64,000 nucleotides of DNA. It comes from Alistipes sp. (lineage in GTDB: Bacteria > Bacteroidota > Bacteroidia > Bacteroidales > Rikenellaceae). This document shows, one piece after another, positions 54,500 through 62,134 of the stretch (the first letter of the stretch is position 1; every line of letters begins with the position of its first letter). The stretch spans positions 1 through 64,000 of the forward strand of contig JAFQHI010000018.1 of assembly GCA_017398045.1 (NCBI GenBank), given 5' to 3'. A program made the translations under genes and the position numbers. The notes below the pieces were generated by a model. It was not told the origin of the DNA and searched no databases. It saw only the letters and a program-made list of their open reading frames with translations.

Positions 54500-55378
54500 T
54501 CAATCTTCCAAGCGTCGTTTGCGAATTTTTATACAATCAAACAGTCGCCATATCTCCCAACCGTCACACTCTTGAATGCGAAAGAGAACCAACGGACCAA
54601 AAGTCCAGCATCGCTTTGTGTAGGTGCGGGCTTTAGCGGGAATGGGGACCCCGATTTTATCCATATAGGCAACATAGGATTTGTGTGCCTGATAGAGGTC
54701 TTGTTGTTTTTTTAATGTCATTTTACCCTTGCTGATTGAACCTCGACGGACAATATAATGGTAATAGGTATCGGGGACGGTTACAAGCCACCCCATCTCA
54801 CCCATCACGCGCATCGTGTATTCCACATCTTCGAAGCAAACCTTTTCACGAAACGTAATACCCAGCTGCAACAATGCGGAGCGACGATAGAGCCTCTGCA
54901 TAACGATATGATGGTAATTGATGGCCGTAAAACGAGTTGTAGGCGATGCGTAAATATCTTCCGACTGATAACGTAACAGGTATTTGGGCGACCTCAAACG
55001 ATAGCGCGGATACACCTTAATGACACCACCCACGGCTATATCGGCACCATGACGGGCGGCGGCATCATAGAGTTTTTCGCAACTATCGACATCGACCCAA
55101 TCATCCGAATCGACATAATAGATAAACTCACCTTGAGCAAGATCAACGCCACGATTTCTTGCACAACTCAATCCCTGATTAGTTTGGGTAATAATGCGAA
55201 TCCTGGCATCCTGCGCCGCGTATCGACGGAGAATTTCGGGCGAAGAGTCTGTGCTTCCATCATCAATACAAAGAATCTCGATATCGCGCAAAGTTTGCGC
55301 ACACAACGAATCGAGACAACGAGCCAAACAGTCATCTACGTTATAAACCGGCACGATGACACTAACTTTCGGGGCCAT
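54500..55378 (-). CDS. GT2-family glycosyltransferase
   Basis: This 292-residue GT-A fold enzyme has VSVIVPVYNVDDCLARCLDS (N-terminal nucleotide-binding strand), DDGSTDSS (about 38-45), CARNRGVDLAQGEF and the metal-binding YVDSDDWVD (about 87-95). The C-terminal region has MDKIGVPIPAKARTYTKRC. It likely adds a sugar to a surface glycan in the cytoplasm. The gene is more AT-rich than its neighbours, stands alone and is flanked on both sides by copies of the structured RNA element. It may have arrived by transfer. Confidence 0.88.
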   Translation of the reverse strand: MAPKVSVIVPVYNVDDCLARCLDSLCAQTLRDIEILCIDDGSTDSSPEILRRYAAQDARIRIITQTNQGLSCARNRGVDLAQGEFIYYVDSDDWVDVDSCEKLYDAAARHGADIAVGGVIKVYPRYRLRSPKYLLRYQSEDIYASPTTRFTAINYHHIVMQRLYRRSALLQLGITFREKVCFEDVEYTMRVMGEMGWLVTVPDTYYHYIVRRGSISKGKMTLKKQQDLYQAHKSYVAYMDKIGVPIPAKARTYTKRCWTFGPLVLFRIQECDGWEIWRLFDCIKIRKRRLED

Positions 55379-55424
55379 TATAGTAGGTTGGACACGGCTC
55401 CCATATCGTCTTAATTATGGGTAA

Positions 55425-55665
55425 ATAAGAAAGTGTGGAGCCGAATCGTCTATCTGGATGGAGGTTCTGGAATACCTTGCAACAAATAAACAATACCCCA
55501 CACTCGTATTGGAGCATGGGGCAAGAATGCCGCCATGAACGATACCAATACAGAGTGACGAGTGTGATTGCTCTCCTTGTTGCTTTGAAAATTTTCCAGA
55601 TTTCCATCCAAGGATAAAAGCGATTACACTTTCATCAACTAATATGTATGCGCAGATTAGACCTG
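55425..55665 (-). ncRNA. Candidate structured RNA, copy B
   Basis: Same fold as copy A. Pairs (plus coordinates): AAAGTGT 55430-36 with 55626-32, AATCG 55444-48 with 55621-25, TATC 55451-54 with 55613-16, TGGATGGA 55455-62 with 55603-10, TCTGGAA 55466-72 with 55594-600, GCAACAA 55479-85 with 55577-83, ACAC 55500-03 with 55562-65, GTATTGG 55506-12 with 55545-51, CATGG 55515-19 with 55533-37. Relative to copy A, at least nine base pairs changed on both sides and stayed paired. TACCTTTG precedes it on minus; the 3' end is U-rich (CTTTCTTATTT). It ends about 50 bp before the GT2 start, so a 5' leader role is an alternative to an independent RNA. Confidence 0.65.
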
Positions 55666-55670
55666 CAATA

Positions 55671-55678
55671 CAAAGGTA
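55671..55678 (-). promoter_or_regulatory. Promoter -7 box of structured RNA copy B
   Basis: CAAAGGTA reads TACCTTTG on minus, in the same relative position as the copy A box. Confidence 0.55.
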
Positions 55679-55719
55679 GCAAAAATTTTTTATAGGTCGT
55701 ACCTCCAGGTGAAAAAATT

Positions 55720-55757
55720 TAAGAGGATGTCCAACAAGTTTTTGGACACCCTCTTTT
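55720..55757. terminator. Hairpin preceding palindrome copy F
   Basis: AAGAGGATGTCCA pairs with TGGACACCCTCTT around an ACAAGTTTT loop, with one A-C mismatch. It closely matches the hairpin at 46778-46822, showing that terminator and palindrome travel together. Confidence 0.7.
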
Positions 55758-55760
55758 CTT

Positions 55761-55888
55761 GTCGGAATTCGTATAACAAGAGCTATTTTGAAGCTGCTCG
55801 AAGTCCGAAAAACCACAGCATACTTTCCGTATGTGAGGATTTTTCGGGCAAGGCAGATGCCGAAAGAGCCTTGTTAGACGGATTCCGA
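55761..55888. repeat. 3'-end palindrome family, copy F
   Basis: The outer arms GTCGGAATTCGTATAACAAG (55761-55780) and CTTGTTAGACGGATTCCGAC (55869-55888) are complementary at 18 of 20 positions. The inner CCGAAAAACC and GGATTTTTCGG pair around AGCATAC-N4-GTATGTGA. It lies 21 bp past the GH63-like stop codon. Together with the hairpin at 55720 and structured RNA copy B it accounts for the 55379-55909 gap. Confidence 0.8.
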
Positions 55889-55909
55889 CAAAGTTGCGAG
55901 CATTACTGC

Positions 55910-57289
55910 TTAAAACTCGCTGACAACCTCCTTCCCCTCCAACCAGGCGGCCATATTCAGCACCAGCAGATTCCAATTTTGGAATCCCTTATTCAGGACC
56001 GGTTCACCGTTTTCGGGCAGATAATACTCGTGCAAGGCACCATGGCGTTCATAATCGCGACCAAGCAACAGAATGGTCTTCTCGGCCAACTCGCGGGCCT
56101 CGTCCGTAAATCCATAGCGCACCAAGCCACGGAAAACCAGATAATTGACGTTAATCCAAATCGGTCCCTGCCACGACGAGGGGTTACCGCTGGCCCGCAG
56201 GTCGTACATCTTCTCCAACGGCGAGAGGGTTCGAATACCCGCAGGGGCATTGAACGAGCGCGTATCGTGGAATTGACGCTCGACAATCTCACGCGCCTCC
56301 TCCCGAGATGCAATGCCGGCCCACATGGCCATAAAACCGCTCCAGACGCTGAAGCGTTGAATCAGGCAGTCGTAGGTACGCGGTTGTCCCACATGGAGAT
56401 ACAACTCACCCGGTTGCAGGCTCTCGATATCGGGCTTTTCAATCGGCAGCAGGTTCAAATCGACGCTGTAATAGAAGCCGTCGCGCGGGTCCCAGCAATG
56501 CGCACGGATGCACCCCTTCAGCTCCTCGGCCTCACGCGCGTAGCGGTCGGCAATTTCGGGCATCGAAAGGCAGTCGGCCAGATACTCCATCGCAAGCAAC
56601 TCGCGGTACATCAACGCATTGAGGAATATCGAGGCAGACGAACCATGCGGGCGGTAGAAGGTGCTGGGGTCGTTATCCACACCGATTGCCTCGTCCGTCT
56701 GCCAATACATCAGCCCCGTCGGACGGTGGCGGTGGTGGTTCAGGTAGCACGACACGAAGGCCTGCAGGTGGTAGAACTTTTCGCGCAACCACTCGGCATC
56801 GCCCTCCATATTCTTTACGATGAAGGCGGCGTGCTGGGCAATGGTCGGCTTGTGCATATTGCTCTTCCAGGGGTTGCGCTTTTTGAGCATCTCCTCACGC
56901 GAGGGGGCATTCCGCTCAATCCAAATCGGAATCCAACCCTCCATGCCGCCATAATGCAGGGCATTGAGGACACATCCCTGCTCATATTGCAGGGCCTCGT
57001 CGCGCTCCTTTTGCGAGCCATGCTCCAGCAGAATCTGGCGCAGGGCCACGTTGCTGAGCCACGAATCCCAATCCCACAACATATCGAGGTATTGGTTGCT
57101 ACCCGGGGCCAGGAAGGGATAGACGAGCGCACCACCCGCCTCACGATACATACCGCGCATATCTCGATAGATGTGGTCACGGCAAATCCTGGTGTACTTC
57201 TTTACGTTCTCCGCCGTCCGCTCCGGAAGCTGTGCCGAAGCCGACGAAAGCATACAAAGTGCTGCGAAAAGGGTCAGTAGTCGTTTCAT
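55910..57289 (-). CDS. Secreted GH63-like glycoside hydrolase (MGH1-type domain)
   Basis: This 459-residue (alpha/alpha)6-barrel enzyme resembles GH63 or mannosylglycerate-hydrolase-like proteins. It has a signal peptide (MKRLLTLFAALCMLSSASA), then PFLAPGSNQYLDMLWDWDSW (acid region), LNALMYRELLAMEYLA and GPIWINVNYLVFRGL plus HEYYLPENG near the C terminus. GH63 enzymes cut alpha-glucosidic or alpha-mannosidic linkages; the substrate is open. The start at 57289 is set by the signal peptide. A TATATTTG box at 57295-57302 lies so close that the mRNA may be leaderless. Confidence 0.82.
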   Translation of the reverse strand: MKRLLTLFAALCMLSSASAQLPERTAENVKKYTRICRDHIYRDMRGMYREAGGALVYPFLAPGSNQYLDMLWDWDSWLSNVALRQILLEHGSQKERDEALQYEQGCVLNALHYGGMEGWIPIWIERNAPSREEMLKKRNPWKSNMHKPTIAQHAAFIVKNMEGDAEWLREKFYHLQAFVSCYLNHHRHRPTGLMYWQTDEAIGVDNDPSTFYRPHGSSASIFLNALMYRELLAMEYLADCLSMPEIADRYAREAEELKGCIRAHCWDPRDGFYYSVDLNLLPIEKPDIESLQPGELYLHVGQPRTYDCLIQRFSVWSGFMAMWAGIASREEAREIVERQFHDTRSFNAPAGIRTLSPLEKMYDLRASGNPSSWQGPIWINVNYLVFRGLVRYGFTDEARELAEKTILLLGRDYERHGALHEYYLPENGEPVLNKGFQNWNLLVLNMAAWLEGKEVVSEF

Positions 57290-57294
57290 ATAGA

Positions 57295-57302
57295 CAAATA
57301 TA
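57295..57302 (-). promoter_or_regulatory. Promoter -7 box of GH63-like gene
   Basis: CAAATATA reads TATATTTG on minus and ends only 5 bp before the ATG. Confidence 0.5.
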
Positions 57303-57375
57303 CAAAATTCCTCGAAAAATAAAAAGGGGTTGCGGAAAACCACAACCCCCAATTTTGAATTTTGTATTCTTAATT

Positions 57376-58713
57376 CTATAAGACGCCTTGCTCGACCATC
57401 GACTTGGCAACCTTCATAAAGCCGGCCACGTTGGCACCCTTCATGTAGTTGATATAGCCGTCCTCCTCCGTGCCATACTCCAGGCAGGCCGTATGAATCG
57501 AGTTCATGATTTGGTGCAGTTTGGCATCGACCTCCTCGGCCGTCCAATTCAGTTTCTGCGAGTTCTGCGTCATCTCCAGACCCGACGTAGCCACACCACC
57601 GGCATTGACCGCCTTGCCCGGGCCGTAGGGAACCTTCGCCTCAAGGAAGGCCTCGATGGCCTCCGGACGGCAACCCATGTTCGATACCTCGGCCACCATC
57701 TTCACGCCATTGGCCAACAGCTGCTTGGCATCCTCACCGCCCAGCTCGTTCTGCGTAGCGCAAGGCATGGCGATATCGACGGCCACCTCCCACGGTTTGT
57801 GACCGGCCACGAAGACCGACCCGGGGAACTTCTCGGCATAGGGGGCAACCACATCGTTGTTCGAAGCACGCAGCTCCAGCATATAGGCAATTTTCTCCTC
57901 ATCGAGACCCGCCTCGTCGTAGATATAACCATCGGGACCCGAGATGGTCACCACCTTGGCACCCAGCTCGGTAGCCTTCTTTGCAGCACCCCAGGCCACG
58001 TTACCGAAGCCCGAAATGGCGATGCGCTGGCCCTTAATCTCCATGCCGTGCTTGGCGAGCATCTGGCAGAGGAAATAAACGGCACCAAAGCCCGTTGCCT
58101 CGGGACGAATCAGCGAACCGCCATAGGTCATGCCCTTACCCGTCAGCACACCCGTATTCTCCAGGGCGATCTTGCGGTACATACCGTAGAGGTAGCCGAT
58201 TTCACGCGCACCCACACCGATATCACCGGCCGGCACGTCCGTTTCGGGGCCGATATGACGCCACAGCTCGGTCATGAAGGCCTGGCAGAAACGCATCACC
58301 TCGCGGTCCGACTTGCCTTTGGGGTTGAAGTCCGAACCACCCTTTGCACCACCCATCGGGAGGGTCGTCAGGGCATTCTTGAAAATCTGCTCAAAGCCGA
58401 GGAACTTCAAAATCGAGGGATTCACCGAGGGGTGGAAACGCAAACCGCCCTTGTAGGGGCCAATCGCGTTGTTGAACTGCACGCGGTAACCCGTATTGAC
58501 CTGCACCTCACCGCGGTCATCGACCCACGTCACCTTGAAGGTAAACTGACGGTCCGGCTCCACGATGCGCTCGGCAATCTTGTTGGCCTCAAATTCGGGA
58601 TGTTGGTTGTAGGCCTCCTCCACGGTGGTCAGCACCTCGCGGACAGCCTGCAAATACTCGCTCTCGCCCGGATGACGACGCTCGAGTTCTGCCATAAGTT
58701 TCGATACGTTCAT
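57376..58713 (-). CDS. gdhA: NADP-type glutamate dehydrogenase
   Basis: This 445-residue hexameric-type GDH converts 2-oxoglutarate and ammonia to glutamate. Conserved segments include GPYKGGLRFHPSVN, LPMGGAKGGSDFNPKGKS (catalytic lysine region), DVPAGDIGVGAREIGYL and the nucleotide-binding SGFGNVAWGAA. The length fits the approximately 450-residue class, usually NADP-linked in Bacteroidota. It has its own promoter box at 58753-58760 and no close neighbours in the operon. Confidence 0.96.
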   Translation of the reverse strand: MNVSKLMAELERRHPGESEYLQAVREVLTTVEEAYNQHPEFEANKIAERIVEPDRQFTFKVTWVDDRGEVQVNTGYRVQFNNAIGPYKGGLRFHPSVNPSILKFLGFEQIFKNALTTLPMGGAKGGSDFNPKGKSDREVMRFCQAFMTELWRHIGPETDVPAGDIGVGAREIGYLYGMYRKIALENTGVLTGKGMTYGGSLIRPEATGFGAVYFLCQMLAKHGMEIKGQRIAISGFGNVAWGAAKKATELGAKVVTISGPDGYIYDEAGLDEEKIAYMLELRASNNDVVAPYAEKFPGSVFVAGHKPWEVAVDIAMPCATQNELGGEDAKQLLANGVKMVAEVSNMGCRPEAIEAFLEAKVPYGPGKAVNAGGVATSGLEMTQNSQKLNWTAEEVDAKLHQIMNSIHTACLEYGTEEDGYINYMKGANVAGFMKVAKSMVEQGVL

Positions 58714-58752
58714 AGCTATGAAGTTTTAGGTTATAAAGTCGATTGTGTATGA

Positions 58753-58760
58753 CAAATATA
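58753..58760 (-). promoter_or_regulatory. Promoter -7 box of gdhA
   Basis: CAAATATA reads TATATTTG on minus, 39 bp before the gdhA ATG. Confidence 0.6.
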
Positions 58761-58835
58761 GGTTATTTTTCGATAAATTGTTATCAAAAACAGAAAAATT
58801 TCAGCAAAAAGTAACTTTTTATCCCGTTTTCCTGA

Positions 58836-61800
58836 CTACTCGGCATACATTTCGGGCATCTGCTCCTCTTCTTGCGGCTGCACCGGAGCAATCATACCGC
58901 GATTCGAGCGGCCGTCGATAACCACCTCAAGCCCCTCTTCGAAGCGCACCATGCGGAGGAACTCGCCCTCGTAGGCAGCCTCGCGGGCATCGAGCGCGGC
59001 GCAATCGAAACGACCCTCACCGCGATAGGGGTTGATGGTGAGATAACCCACTCCGAGCGAGGTGACATTCTGGAAAAAGTGCGTTCCCTGCGAAGGCTCG
59101 ATTTCGAAGCTCGGAATTCCGCACTCGACAATCACCTTCGCCTCCGAAATGTGGGTCCATTTGACCGGCACACCCAGGAAGGGGTCGGACGAACCCCAAC
59201 GACCCGGCCCGACAAGGATATAACTCTCGCCCTTGTCGCGCAACGTGCGATTCAGTGCCAGCAACTCCTCCCCGATACGCTCCGTAACGAGTGAAGAGAA
59301 CTGCTCGGTCTTGACATAGACCACATTTTTCAGGTCGTTCATGCGGCCGATACCGAGGGCCTGCTCGCCATAGATAAGGGTCTTTTCGGGGTCCACCTGC
59401 GACCAATCAATCGAGCGGTTGTCCTGGTTATCGATGATGGGGCGAATCTGCAAGAGGTTGAAAACCCGTTCCTCGCCCTGCGCCACATCCATATTGACGG
59501 CAAACTCCACCTCCACGGGGCAGCGCATCTCCTCAGCTCCCAATTTCAGGATTTCGGAGATTATCTCGGCCAGCGGGAAGGTGTTGTATTTCAAAATGTT
59601 GTTAAAGGTAATCACGCGCCTTCCACGGTCAAACGGGCTATCCGAGATGCGCTCGTTCTCGCGGTCCCAAACCGAACTTACGTAGCGCGTATGGCGAATC
59701 TGCTCCAACTCCGTGAGGCGTAGGTGCTTCAGATTGACCGCATCGTCGGTCGAAGAGCGGAACGAGGCGGGGTTCAGGTCGAGAGCCAGCACCTCGTTCT
59801 GCGTCTCGCGCAGTGCCAACTCGGGCGTCGAGGTCTGCAAAATCCGCTGCGGGAAGGCGGGCGAAAAGCGCAACGTGCGACCACCATCCACGACCAACTT
59901 GCCGAGACCCATCGCCACGTTACAAACGCCATCCTCGGCCCGTTCGTCACCAATCGGATAGTAGTTTATCGAGCGTGCCACACCCGAGAAGGTGGGCATA
60001 AAGAGGTTGTTCTGCTCCGAGCCGCACACCTCTTGCAGGATGACGGCCATCTTCTCCTCCGAAATCAGGTTTTGCGAAGATTGGATATAGGCCCTCGATT
60101 CGGCAAAGAAGACCGAGGCATAGACACTCTTGATGGCACGCAACACGAGGCGCAACATCTGGTCTTCGTTCGGCGTATAGGGGACCATATAGGTCGAATA
60201 GATACCCGCAAAGGGCTGGTAATGCGAATCTTCGAGTTTCGACGAGGAGCGAATTGCCAACGGACGACGCACCGTGCGGATATAGGCCTTCAGCTCCTCT
60301 TGCAGGCGTTGCGGCACGGTCGAGGCGACAAACTCGGCCAGGATATCCTCATCCGAAAGCTCCTGCGAGAGGAGGTATTGCAGGCCGTTCTGCTCCAAAA
60401 AGAGGTCGAAATACTCCGTGGCAATGACCACCGAGCGGGGGATAAGCATACGCACCCCTGCGTATTTGTCGTATTGGCGATGCTTGATGAGCATCGAGTT
60501 CATAAAGGCCAAACCGCGGGCCTTGCCACCGATAGAACCCTCACCAATACGGGCGAAGGCGATGGCATCGGTATAGGTCGAGGCATCGAAGCGGGCTATC
60601 ACGCCCTGACCGAGCAGGGTGCGGTAGTCGCGAATGGCCCCCACAATCGAGCGACGATGCTCCTCGGTGGTGCGGAAGTGGCTGCTGTTGTATTGGCGAA
60701 TGGCGGCTGCCAACGGGAACAGACCGCGCGAATAGAGCCACTTCGAGAGGTGGTTTTGCGAGGTGTGGTACTCGAACGCCTTGTCCGGAATCGAGGCAAT
60801 CATCTCCTGCATTTCGCGCAAATCCTTTGCACGCCCCACCTCGACACCCGTATCGGGGTCTTTGAAGAGGAAATCGCCAAAGGCAAACTCACGCGCAATG
60901 AAGTCGCGCAACTCGCTGTGCAGGGTTTTGGAATTTTTGGCAATAAAGCCTGCTCCGAGCGCGTGAGCCGTCTCGCGGAAGTCGGTCTGCGAAGATTGCA
61001 ACAGAACGGGCATCAGGGGGTTATCCTCCTTGATAAGGCGACAGAGGTCGATACCCGCATCGAGCTTTTCGCTCTCGGGAGCATCGTTCGGTTTCATCAC
61101 AAAACCCACGTCCGAAATCACACCCAGCAGGTTCTTCTTATAGCGACGGTAGAGCTGTTCGGCCTCCTCGTAATTCGTGGCCAGCAAGACCTTCGGGCGG
61201 GCGCGTTTGCGCAGAATCTGCTGTTGCTCGTTGTAGGCATCCTGCAAAAATTCGGTGTTCTGTTGCAGCAGCATCTTGTACAATTCGGGCAGGTAGCTCG
61301 AGTAAAACCGAATCGAATCCTCGACCAGCAGAATCGCCTGCACACCCCCCTGCTCGATATCCTCGGCGGCATTCATCCTATCCTCGACCAGCTTGACGAT
61401 GGCGATAATCAGGTCGGCATTGCCGTGCCAGCAGAAAGTATAATCCAATCCCGAGCGGTCCTGCTCCTTCATGCGACGGTAGATATCCTTCGAAAAGGAG
61501 GTCAGCAGGGCGACCGGAATCCCATATTTTTCGCGGACGATTTTGCCAAACGTAAAGACATCCGGCTCACCGATATTGTACATCGTGAGGATGAAATCGA
61601 AGGATTGGTCCTCGGCGAGCAGGGCCAACGCCTCGGCCGTCGAGCTGACGCGCGTCAAGGCGGGCGGATTCGACAGATTCAGGTCGAGGTACTCGCGGTT
61701 GATTTGCGACTCGATGTGGCCATCCTCCTCCAGGATATAGCCATCGTAGGAGGAGCAGACCAACAGGATGCGGTGGATGCGGTATTTCATGTAGCGATGC

Positions 61801-61838
61801 AACTGCTCGCTCTGGTGGTAGTGTTCGTGAACGCTCAT
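58836..61838 (-). CDS. REC-REC-PEP/pyruvate-binding domain fusion protein
   Basis: This 1000-residue protein joins two response-regulator-like domains to a PEP synthase-type nucleotide-binding domain. REC1 (about 22-130) starts RILLVCSSYDG and is degenerate. REC2 (about 167-315) keeps LLVEDSIRF, an Asp in VISDVGF and a Lys in AKNSKT. From about 425 it has the PPDK_N fold with GSIGGKARG (435-443), LAIRSSSKLEDS and LLQIRPI. The phosphohistidine domain (TxGGxxSHAA) and the PEP-binding barrel of true PEP synthase were not found. It is thus not a normal PEP synthase; it may phosphorylate another partner or be regulatory. Its promoter box is at 61866-61873. Confidence 0.78.
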   Translation of the reverse strand: MSVHEHYHQSEQLHRYMKYRIHRILLVCSSYDGYILEEDGHIESQINREYLDLNLSNPPALTRVSSTAEALALLAEDQSFDFILTMYNIGEPDVFTFGKIVREKYGIPVALLTSFSKDIYRRMKEQDRSGLDYTFCWHGNADLIIAIVKLVEDRMNAAEDIEQGGVQAILLVEDSIRFYSSYLPELYKMLLQQNTEFLQDAYNEQQQILRKRARPKVLLATNYEEAEQLYRRYKKNLLGVISDVGFVMKPNDAPESEKLDAGIDLCRLIKEDNPLMPVLLQSSQTDFRETAHALGAGFIAKNSKTLHSELRDFIAREFAFGDFLFKDPDTGVEVGRAKDLREMQEMIASIPDKAFEYHTSQNHLSKWLYSRGLFPLAAAIRQYNSSHFRTTEEHRRSIVGAIRDYRTLLGQGVIARFDASTYTDAIAFARIGEGSIGGKARGLAFMNSMLIKHRQYDKYAGVRMLIPRSVVIATEYFDLFLEQNGLQYLLSQELSDEDILAEFVASTVPQRLQEELKAYIRTVRRPLAIRSSSKLEDSHYQPFAGIYSTYMVPYTPNEDQMLRLVLRAIKSVYASVFFAESRAYIQSSQNLISEEKMAVILQEVCGSEQNNLFMPTFSGVARSINYYPIGDERAEDGVCNVAMGLGKLVVDGGRTLRFSPAFPQRILQTSTPELALRETQNEVLALDLNPASFRSSTDDAVNLKHLRLTELEQIRHTRYVSSVWDRENERISDSPFDRGRRVITFNNILKYNTFPLAEIISEILKLGAEEMRCPVEVEFAVNMDVAQGEERVFNLLQIRPIIDNQDNRSIDWSQVDPEKTLIYGEQALGIGRMNDLKNVVYVKTEQFSSLVTERIGEELLALNRTLRDKGESYILVGPGRWGSSDPFLGVPVKWTHISEAKVIVECGIPSFEIEPSQGTHFFQNVTSLGVGYLTINPYRGEGRFDCAALDAREAAYEGEFLRMVRFEEGLEVVIDGRSNRGMIAPVQPQEEEQMPEMYAE

Positions 61839-61865
61839 AGTCGTATGCGCGGTTTAGATAACATA

Positions 61866-61873
61866 CAAATATA
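61866..61873 (-). promoter_or_regulatory. Promoter -7 box of REC-PEP-binding fusion gene
   Basis: CAAATATA reads TATATTTG on minus, 27 bp before the ATG at 61838. Confidence 0.6.
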
Positions 61874-61975
61874 GAAAAAAAAATAGAAGCATCGGCTCTT
61901 TTTGGTCGATTTTATTGGCCGTCTGCCGAATAAATCGTACATTTACAATGCGAAAATTTGCAAAAGACGACAGCC

Positions 61976-62131
61976 ATGAAAAAACTCCTCTTCGCCCTGC
62001 TGCTCCTTGTCGGCCTTCAGGCCACGGCACAGAACGTCCAGCTCAACAGCTGTTGCGGGAAGGTGAAGAAGATTCCCCTCGTAACGGCAATCCTTGCCGT
62101 TCTCTTTATCCTGAAATACATCTTTATTTAA
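61976..62131 (+). CDS. Small membrane protein, 51 aa
   Basis: This short reading frame encodes 51 residues with an N-terminal signal-like helix (MKKLLFALLLLVGLQATAQ), a CC pair in NSCCGKVKK, and a C-terminal hydrophobic helix (VTAILAVLFILKYIF). It starts 19 bp after an AAATTTGC stretch and ends 3 bp before the GNAT-like gene, which suggests translational coupling. The helix pattern and tight spacing support a real gene. A cleaved signal would leave a peptide of about 32 residues with one membrane segment. No function can be assigned. Confidence 0.65.
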   Translation: MKKLLFALLLLVGLQATAQNVQLNSCCGKVKKIPLVTAILAVLFILKYIFI

Positions 62132-62134
62132 GGT

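Noticed and set aside
54125..55678. CRISPR array or composite transposon ends
   Set aside because: Only two copies, each about 240 bp, without regular short spacers and without a transposase; compensatory pairing points to RNA structure instead.
59724..61874. Plus-strand open frame of 716 codons
   Set aside because: It is antisense to the REC-PEP-binding fusion gene; a shadow frame.
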